Shown piece by piece: positions 14,400-19,315 of a stretch of DNA of 19,315 bases. Each line of letters starts with the position of its first letter. The first letter of the stretch is position 1. Made by a program: the position numbers and the translations under genes. The stretch is from NCBI GenBank assembly GCA_027489105.1, contig JAIYAJ010000591.1, positions 1-19,315 on the forward strand, given 5' to 3'. The DNA is from Zymomonas sp. (GTDB lineage Bacteria > Pseudomonadota > Alphaproteobacteria > Sphingomonadales > Sphingomonadaceae). A model generated the notes under the pieces. That model was not told the origin of the DNA and made no database searches. It saw only the letters and a program-made list of their open reading frames with translations.

Positions 14400-15493
14400 G
14401 CCCCTTCTCCCGGCGCCATCAGAATGTCGTTGCGGATCAGCGCTTCGGAAGGCCGGTGCGTATCCAGCCGCCCGGTCGCAATCTCGCCCAATATGCGCTC
14501 GGTCGCATGGAAGATCGTGTCGATCTTGCCCGACATGACGATGAAGCGACGCCCGCGCCGTTCGACGTAACAGCTGCGATCGTCGGCCGCGCCGGTCGGC
14601 TTGGTCTTGATCGACAGCTGGATGCCGAGAAAGCGGAAATGGTCGCGAAACCCCGGCAGGTTGCGCATGATCTGCGCCTCCATCGCCGCGCGCTTGGCCT
14701 GTACCGTCTCCCCCGTAACCCCATCGCGCAGAGCGATGGCAGCGGCCGGGTCGCGGACTTGGCCCAGCGGCGTGTGGGGAACGCTCGACAGCGTGTACAC
14801 ATGCGGATCCTCGGTCGGGTAGACCGAGCAGAGCGGGCCGTCGACGAGGGTGATCGCCGGAAAGCGATCCGCAGCCTCATAATAAAGCAGCATCGTCGGC
14901 TCATAGATGCAGTCGATCGCCGGCCGCGTCAGATGCCCCCAGGTCGCGTCGATGACGAAATCGAAGCGGCGGCCGTTGATGACGACCTCGTCATCGCGCT
15001 CCTCGATCGCCTCGATCGCGGTGTCGAGCGCCATGACCGGTGCCAGCCGCTGCGAGAACAGGGCGCGCGCTTCGGACAGCAGGATCACCCGCTCCGGCAC
15101 CAGCAGCGCGCCCTCTATGTCGACGAGGCCAGGGACAGGCTGCGCGCTTTCGACGAAGTCCATTCCCGACGAGCTCATGATCAGCTTGTAGGTCGGAAAG
15201 TCGATCAGGCTCTGCCCATGGGGAATCGCATAGACATTTTGCGCGATCGGCGCCGATAATTCGGGATAGCGTTCGAGGAAGCGGAAATAGCCGTCACGCG
15301 ACTGCTGCCGGGTCTGCTGGTGCCGGGCATAGTGAAAGCCCATGTGGAGACGGAACTGGTTGTTGCCCGAGGCATCGTTGAGCAGCCGCCCGCTCTTTTC
15401 GTAGAGCTGGACCTCGAAGCCGAGATTGTGCAGCGACAGCGCGATGTGGCAGCCATACCAGCCACCCCCGACGATCGCGACCGAATAGGGCAT
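14396..15493 (-). CDS. FAD-dependent oxidoreductase (DAO-like)
   Basis: A 365-residue flavoprotein. The N-terminus YSVAIVGGGWYGCHIALSL is a classic dinucleotide-binding GxGxxG strand-turn-helix, with the acidic end of strand 2 in VQLYEKSGR. The mid-region FDFVIDATWGH is the second flavin-contact strand, and FIVMSGKIDTIFHATE is near the C-terminus. The overall pattern resembles D-amino-acid/glycerol-3-phosphate-oxidase-type enzymes, but I cannot place it in a characterised subfamily. The motif SGNNQFRLHMGFHYARH (about 41-57) after the flavin fold looks like a conserved substrate region. ATG 15493 is chosen (GGAG 8 nt upstream, start of the flavin fold) over an upstream in-frame start at 15577 that would overlap the glycosyltransferase by 71 nt. 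It follows the glycosyltransferase by 13 nt and overlaps the SDR gene by 4 nt. Confidence 0.87.
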   Translation of the reverse strand: MPYSVAIVGGGWYGCHIALSLHNLGFEVQLYEKSGRLLNDASGNNQFRLHMGFHYARHQQTRQQSRDGYFRFLERYPELSAPIAQNVYAIPHGQSLIDFPTYKLIMSSSGMDFVESAQPVPGLVDIEGALLVPERVILLSEARALFSQRLAPVMALDTAIEAIEERDDEVVINGRRFDFVIDATWGHLTRPAIDCIYEPTMLLYYEAADRFPAITLVDGPLCSVYPTEDPHVYTLSSVPHTPLGQVRDPAAAIALRDGVTGETVQAKRAAMEAQIMRNLPGFRDHFRFLGIQLSIKTKPTGAADDRSCYVERRGRRFIVMSGKIDTIFHATERILGEIATGRLDTHRPSEALIRNDILMAPGEGA

Positions 15494-15506
15494 CAGGCAA
15501 GCTCCG

Positions 15507-16718
15507 TCATAGCACTGGCATCTGCGCGCGCCGACCGACCGACCGGCGCACCCGCGCAACGGCGCAGCCAAGCTCAAAGGCCTGGTAGAAGCGATCGGCG
15601 ACCGCCTCTACCCCGCCGGTCGCCTCGAAGGTCGCCCGTGCGGCAAGCCCGGCCCGATGGCGAAAATCGCGATCGGTGACCAGACGACGCAGATGATCAT
15701 ACCATTGGTCGGTGGTGGCGGCGACCAGGCCGTCCTCGCCATGGTGGACGAACTGGCGGTAGGACAGGATGTCGGACACGACCACCGGCAGGCCGAGCGA
15801 CATATAGACCGCCGGCTTATTGTGCGCCTTGGCGGCATAGAAGGGGTTGCGGTCGGCCATCGGCGCGATGCCGATATCACAGGCCCGGATTACCGAACCG
15901 ATCGTGTCGGCGGTCCAGGGAACGAAGCGCGTCGGGAAGGCGAAGATGCTGCGGAGGATTTCCGCATTGTCGGTGATCCCGTGAAAGGGCGCGGGGCGTT
16001 CGCGCGGCATTGCGACGACCAGCTCTAACGACCCAGGCAGATCGCGGTGGAGGCGCTCCAGCGGATCGCGCAGCAATTCGAGGAGATGGAGCCCGTAAGC
16101 GGTTCCCTCCCACAGGATCAGGGTCGCGCCCGAAGCGGCCTTCTCCGCCAGCAGGGCATCGCCGACCGCCGATCGGGCAGGTTCGAAATCGGAAGCGGGT
16201 ATGGCCTCGGCGATCGCCACGGCAAAGGGGTTGATGCTGCGCAGCGACGCCGCCTGCGCCTCGGACGCGCAGATCACGACATCGGCGCCCGCCACCGCGC
16301 GCAACATCCTCGCCCGGAAACTGATGGGCAGCCCCAGGCGGTTGGCCCAGCGCCGCATGACTGCCTTGAAGCCGCGCCGCCCGCCGCCGAAATGCCAGGC
16401 CGCGATCGTCTCCAGATCATTGACCTTCTCATTGTCGAAGGCCGCCCAGTCGGCGGTCAGAAGATCCTCGGTGATGCCCAGCGCGATGCCGGGACCACGC
16501 GAGGGCGAGCGCATTGCCGCTTCGATCAGCGAGAGGCCCATATGCGATGCGACGAAATAGAAGATGTCGGCGTCGAGCCCAGTCGCATAAGGCGCAGCCG
16601 TGGCTCCCCGCACTTCCCAATAGGGGATCAGCGTCGCCAGCCGGCGGCGATCGGTCGGGCTGGGGATCGGGTCCTGCCCATAGCTGTCCGGCCTTTCCGG
16701 TAAGAAAGCTATGCGCAT
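15507..16718 (-). CDS. Glycosyltransferase (GT-B fold, GT4-like)
   Basis: Transfers a sugar from a nucleotide donor during surface-glycan synthesis. The 403-residue protein has two Rossmann-like halves. The C-terminal half shows the donor-binding features of GT4-type enzymes: CDIGIAPMADRNPFYAAKAHNKP, then VYMSLGLPVVVSD and FVHHGEDGLVA. There are no evident membrane helices, so it is cytoplasmic or peripheral. It heads the minus-strand cassette; its start has only a weak ribosome site (AAAGG 13 nt upstream). The basic C-terminal tail (RVRRSVGRRAQ) could aid membrane association. Donor and acceptor are unknown; the product of the three following genes may be its donor sugar or a modified residue. 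Confidence 0.88.
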   Translation of the reverse strand: MRIAFLPERPDSYGQDPIPSPTDRRRLATLIPYWEVRGATAAPYATGLDADIFYFVASHMGLSLIEAAMRSPSRGPGIALGITEDLLTADWAAFDNEKVNDLETIAAWHFGGGRRGFKAVMRRWANRLGLPISFRARMLRAVAGADVVICASEAQAASLRSINPFAVAIAEAIPASDFEPARSAVGDALLAEKAASGATLILWEGTAYGLHLLELLRDPLERLHRDLPGSLELVVAMPRERPAPFHGITDNAEILRSIFAFPTRFVPWTADTIGSVIRACDIGIAPMADRNPFYAAKAHNKPAVYMSLGLPVVVSDILSYRQFVHHGEDGLVAATTDQWYDHLRRLVTDRDFRHRAGLAARATFEATGGVEAVADRFYQAFELGCAVARVRRSVGRRAQMPVL

Positions 16719-16860
16719 CGCGGGCGAGGGCCTTTGGATATGTCTGGCATCGGCGGCTGCACCTATGGCCGTTTCGCCGCCGACGGAAAAGGCGCTTTGT
16801 CACAGGCGCCGCCTCCAGGGGCACCCGCACTCTTGCGGCGGCGCGAAAAGCGGCTAGACG

Positions 16861-16874
16861 TTCACGCGTGAACA
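16861..16874. promoter_or_regulatory. Putative operator upstream of the MarR-type EPS regulator (GTTCACGCGTGAAC)
   Basis: A perfect 14-bp palindrome with arms GTTCA/TGAAC around CGCG. It lies 86 nt before the MarR-type start and 143 nt before the glycosyltransferase start, so a bound repressor could act on both directions. The arms are identical to those at 12768-12781, and both sites share the longer string CGTTCAC. Autoregulation by the adjacent MarR-type protein is inferred. Confidence 0.6.
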
Positions 16875-16927
16875 CTCCCCTTCGGGACGTTCTGATGATT
16901 GTGCCGGCGGGGCTGATTCCCACGCCG

Positions 16928-16940
16928 TGCGGTAGCCTGC
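16928..16940 (+). promoter_or_regulatory. ops-like element in the leader of the MarR-gmd-fcl operon
   Basis: TGCGGTAGCCTGC matches 11 of 13 bases of the enterobacterial ops core (GGCGGTAGCGTGC), the pause site at which RfaH is recruited. It is on the transcribed strand, in the leader 20-32 nt before the MarR-type start. TGCGG (16928-16932) can pair with CCGCA (16941-16945) in RNA, with an 8-nt loop. The locus encodes an RfaH-like NusG paralogue. A short match of this kind can occur by chance. Confidence 0.35.
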
Positions 16941-16959
16941 CCGCAGCCCCCCAGCAGCG

Positions 16960-17391
16960 ATGAACAACGACAGCGATACGACCCGCCAGGAAGATATCCA
17001 CTTCCGCATCCTGCGCCTGCTCGACCAGAATCCGTCGGCCAGCCAGCGCGACATCGCCGTGGCGCTGGGGGTCAGCCTGGGCGGGGTCAATTATTGCCTG
17101 CGCGCGCTCGTCGCCAAGGGCCATGTGAAGATCGAGAATTTCCAGGCCTCGAAGAACAAGCTGCGCTACGTCTATGTGCTGACCCCGGAGGGCATCGCGC
17201 ACCGCGCCAAGCTCGCCGCGAGGTTCATCCGGCGCAAGATGGCCGAGTATGAAGCGATCAAGGCCGAGATCGAAAGCCTGCGACAGGATTATGGCGACAA
17301 GCTCGCGACCGCCGGCGACGGCAGCCCCGACCAGTCCCACACCAAACCCCTCAAAGAACCGAAGGACTCATGGCGAAGCGAGCGCTCATAA
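16960..17391 (+). CDS. EPS-associated MarR-family transcriptional regulator
   Basis: A 143-residue winged-helix regulator of the small MarR group that accompanies exopolysaccharide loci. N-terminal winged helix about residues 11-75: [20 protein letters not shown], recognition helix [18 protein letters not shown], wing [22 protein letters not shown]-terminal coiled-coil-like helix follows ([20 protein letters not shown], 87-106), and then a polar tail that overlaps gmd. The start has no strong ribosome site but matches the expected N-terminus. The last 22 nt overlap the gmd start, implying coupled translation, so regulator level is tied to that of the GDP-sugar enzymes. The palindrome at 16861-16874 is its likely autoregulatory site, and 12768-12781 may extend its control to the NusG-like gene. 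Confidence 0.93.
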   Translation: MNNDSDTTRQEDIHFRILRLLDQNPSASQRDIAVALGVSLGGVNYCLRALVAKGHVKIENFQASKNKLRYVYVLTPEGIAHRAKLAARFIRRKMAEYEAIKAEIESLRQDYGDKLATAGDGSPDQSHTKPLKEPKDSWRSERS

Positions 17392-18443
17392 CCGGCATCA
17401 CCGGGCAGGACGGAGCCTATCTGGCCGAACTGCTGATCGAGAAGGGCTATGAAGTCCACGGCCTCAAGCGCCGGTCCTCCAGCTTCAATTCGGCGCGGAT
17501 CGACCATCTGATCGACGAGCCGCAATCGTCCGGACGCAAGCTGAATCTCCATTATGGTGACATGACGGATTCGACCAATCTGATCCGGATCGTCCAGCTG
17601 GTGCAGCCCGACGAGATCTATAATCTCGCCGCGCAATCGCATGTGAAGGTCAGCTTCGAGACGCCCGAATATACCGCCAATGCCGACGCGATCGGCACGT
17701 TGCGCCTGCTCGAAGCGATGCGCATCCTGGGGCTTGAGGGGAAGACCCGCTTCTACCAGGCCTCGACCTCGGAGCTATACGGCCTCGTCCAGGCGGTGCC
17801 GCAGTCCGAAACCACGCCCTTTTACCCCCGTTCGCCTTATGCGGCGGCCAAGCTCTACGCCTATTGGATCACGGTCAATTATCGCGAAGCCTATGGCATG
17901 CATGCGTCGAACGGCATCCTGTTCAACCATGAAAGCCCGATCCGCGGCGAGACCTTCGTCACCCGCAAGATCACCCGCGCGGCAGCCGCGATCAAGCTGG
18001 GCGCGCAGGACCGCCTCTATCTGGGCAATCTCGACGCCCAGCGCGACTGGGGCCATGCGCGCGACTATGTCGAGGGCATGTGGCGAATCGTCCAGCAGGA
18101 CAAGGCCGACGACTTCGTGCTGGCGACGGGAGAGACCCATACGGTGCGCGCCTTCGCCGAACTCGCCTTCGCCGCGGTCGGCATCACGCTCGAATGGCAG
18201 GGCGAGGGCGTGGAGGAAAAGGGCCGCTGCGCCGAAAGCGGCCGGACGCTGGTCGAGATCGATCCGCGCTATTTCCGCCCGACCGAGGTCGACCTGCTGA
18301 TCGGCGACGCGAGCAAGGCGGAAAGGCTGCTGGGCTGGCGCGCGACGACGCGCTTCGCCGATCTCGTCCGCGAGATGGTCGAGGACGACCTGCGCGTGAT
18401 CGCGCGCGAGACCGATTATCGCCGGCTGCGCGACGACGCCTGA
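17370..18443 (+). CDS. gmd: GDP-mannose 4,6-dehydratase
   Basis: Converts GDP-D-mannose to GDP-4-keto-6-deoxy-D-mannose in the cytoplasm, the first step to GDP-L-fucose and related 6-deoxy sugars. The 357-residue extended SDR is full length. It shows the NADP-binding [12 protein letters not shown] (9-20), the [10 protein letters not shown] and YGDMTDS region, the catalytic TSE (T133, E135) in STSELYG, Y157 and K161 in SPYAAAK, and the conserved [20 protein letters not shown]. All catalytic positions agree with E. coli Gmd, offset by one. AAGGA precedes the ATG, which lies inside the 3' end of the MarR-type gene. It is followed by the fucose synthase after 13 nt. Product could also feed GDP-rhamnose or GDP-perosamine, but the next gene points to fucose. 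Confidence 0.97.
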   Translation: MAKRALITGITGQDGAYLAELLIEKGYEVHGLKRRSSSFNSARIDHLIDEPQSSGRKLNLHYGDMTDSTNLIRIVQLVQPDEIYNLAAQSHVKVSFETPEYTANADAIGTLRLLEAMRILGLEGKTRFYQASTSELYGLVQAVPQSETTPFYPRSPYAAAKLYAYWITVNYREAYGMHASNGILFNHESPIRGETFVTRKITRAAAAIKLGAQDRLYLGNLDAQRDWGHARDYVEGMWRIVQQDKADDFVLATGETHTVRAFAELAFAAVGITLEWQGEGVEEKGRCAESGRTLVEIDPRYFRPTEVDLLIGDASKAERLLGWRATTRFADLVREMVEDDLRVIARETDYRRLRDDA

Positions 18444-18456
18444 GGCCAGGACAAGG

Positions 18457-19315
18457 ATGGAGGCTCCCCGCACCATGCCGCCCGCTCTCTTCCCACTGCG
18501 CGGAAAGCGCGTCTTCGTGGCCGGCCACAAGGGCATGGTCGGCTCGGCACTGGTCCGCCGGCTCGCCGCCGAGGACTGCGAGATCCTGACCGCCGACCGC
18601 GCCGAGCTCGACCTGCGCGACCCGGCCGCGGTCGATCACTGGATCAAGGACCGCCGCCCCGACGCGCTGTTTCTGGCAGCAGCCAAGGTCGGCGGCATCC
18701 ACGCCAATTCCTCGCTGCCCGCCGACTTCATCGCCGACAATCTGGCGATCCAGCAGGCGGTGATCATGGCGGCGCTGGCGCATGACGTCGAAAAGCTGCT
18801 CTTCCTCGGATCCTCCTGCATCTATCCGCGCCTCGCGCCGCAGCCGATCCCCGAAGAGGCGCTGCTCACCAGTCCGCTCGAGCCGACCAATCAATGGTAT
18901 GCGATCGCCAAGATCGCGGGGCTCAAATTGTGCGAGGCGATCCGGCTGCAACATGGCCGCGACTTCATTTCCGCCATGCCGACCAATCTCCACGGGCCGG
19001 GCGACAGCTACCATCCCGAGCACAGCCATGTCGCCGCCGCGCTGATCCGGCGCATCCATGTCGCGAAGGAGCAAGGGGCCGAGAGCGTCACCATCTGGGG
19101 CACCGGCCAGCCGCGCCGCGAATTCCTCCATGTCGACGACGCCGCCGACGCACTCACTTTCCTGATGACGCAGTATTCCGATGCGATGCACGTCAATGTC
19201 GGGTGCGGCGAGGACGTCTCGATCCTCGAACTGGCCGAGATGATCGCATCGATCAGCGGCTATGGCGGGCGGATCGAGACCGACCCCAGCCGCCCCGACG
19301 GCACGCCGCGCAAAC
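18457..19315 (+). CDS. fcl: GDP-L-fucose synthase (3' end outside the window)
   Basis: Epimerase-reductase that turns GDP-4-keto-6-deoxymannose into GDP-L-fucose, completing the pathway begun by Gmd. About 286 codons are present, open to the right edge; the family is usually about 310-320 residues, so only the last part is missing. Motifs: RVFVAGHKGMVGSALVRRL (NADP site), VGGIHANS, the GSSCIYPRLA segment with the catalytic Ser and Cys, NQWYAIAKIAG with the Tyr/Lys pair, and NLHGPGDSYHPEHSHV carrying the catalytic His. Two starts are possible: ATG 18457 (AGGA 5 nt upstream) or ATG 18475 (GGAGG 11 nt upstream). It is 13 nt after gmd, in one operon with gmd and the MarR-type regulator. Confidence 0.95.
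   Translation, partial: MEAPRTMPPALFPLRGKRVFVAGHKGMVGSALVRRLAAEDCEILTADRAELDLRDPAAVDHWIKDRRPDALFLAAAKVGGIHANSSLPADFIADNLAIQQAVIMAALAHDVEKLLFLGSSCIYPRLAPQPIPEEALLTSPLEPTNQWYAIAKIAGLKLCEAIRLQHGRDFISAMPTNLHGPGDSYHPEHSHVAAALIRRIHVAKEQGAESVTIWGTGQPRREFLHVDDAADALTFLMTQYSDAMHVNVGCGEDVSILELAEMIASISGYGGRIETDPSRPDGTPRK

Larger units (their letters stand above)
16719..16959. promoter_or_regulatory. Divergent control region between the glycosyltransferase cassette and the MarR-type gene
   Basis: This is 241 bp with no supportable gene. It holds the leftward promoter of the four-gene sugar cassette and the rightward promoter of MarR-gmd-fcl. Elements seen are the palindrome 16861-16874, a possible rightward TTGCGG/TAGACG pair (16-bp spacer) ending against that palindrome, and an ops-like 13-mer with a hairpin at 16928-16945. 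No confident leftward promoter was found by eye. Confidence 0.55.

Noticed and set aside
15494..15577. A 28-residue N-terminal extension of the FAD oxidoreductase
   Set aside because: It would overlap the glycosyltransferase by 71 nt and precede the flavin fold with unrelated residues. ATG 15493 has a good ribosome site at the right spacing.
15745..15760. A second ops-like string (GGCGGTAGGA)
   Set aside because: It is inside the glycosyltransferase coding sequence, on the strand opposite to transcription, and matches only the first part of the ops core. It is kept only as a measure of chance.

Overview
The window is GC-rich and carries a densely packed gene set typical of an alphaproteobacterium. 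A sphingomonad (Sphingomonas, Rhizorhabdus, Novosphingobium or Sphingobium type) fits best, because of the TonB-dependent receptor with a sphingomonad-style plug, the spinster-like MFS carrier, the catabolic operon of oxygenase and acyl-CoA dehydrogenases, and the MarR-type EPS regulator beside a NusG paralogue. The organism call is inference from gene style; no rRNA or other marker is present.

Region A (1-12208) is a catabolic island. The first codons of an unknown minus-strand gene (1-72) lie downstream of a TonB-dependent receptor (160-2559, minus). The receptor is divergent from a TetR regulator (2778-3467, plus). A plus-strand operon follows: adenylate-forming acyl-CoA ligase, amidohydrolase-like protein, KshA-like Rieske oxygenase, MFS transporter, two acyl-CoA dehydrogenase subunits, and an aldehyde dehydrogenase. 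Most junctions overlap by 1 nt or are very short. Two palindromes with identical arms (TGGAC-N4-GTCCA) sit in the receptor/tetR divergent region and directly at the ligase promoter, so the TetR protein probably controls both uptake and catabolism. The likely logic is: outer-membrane uptake, inner-membrane transport, CoA activation of a carboxylic acid, alpha,beta-dehydrogenation by a heteromeric dehydrogenase, ring or side-chain hydroxylation, and oxidation of an aldehyde intermediate. The substrate is unknown; a steroid, terpenoid or other alicyclic/aromatic acid is a reasonable guess.

Region B (12221-19315) is an exopolysaccharide or surface-glycan locus. On the minus strand a tightly coupled four-gene cassette (glycosyltransferase, FAD-dependent oxidoreductase, SDR-type epimerase/dehydratase, TIM-barrel sugar isomerase; 16718 down to 12808) is followed by a separately promoted NusG/RfaH-like antiterminator. 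On the plus strand an EPS-associated MarR-type regulator overlaps gmd, followed by a GDP-L-fucose synthase that runs off the window, giving GDP-mannose to GDP-L-fucose. A second pair of palindromes with common arms (GTTCA-N4-TGAAC) lies upstream of the NusG-like gene and upstream of the MarR gene. The leader of the MarR-gmd-fcl operon also contains a 13-mer that resembles the enterobacterial ops element used by RfaH. Together these suggest a self-contained regulatory circuit (MarR repressor plus specialised NusG) for the glycan genes.

No tRNA, rRNA, CRISPR array, insertion sequence or attachment site was seen. Apart from the 218-bp and 241-bp divergent control regions there is no substantial non-coding DNA.
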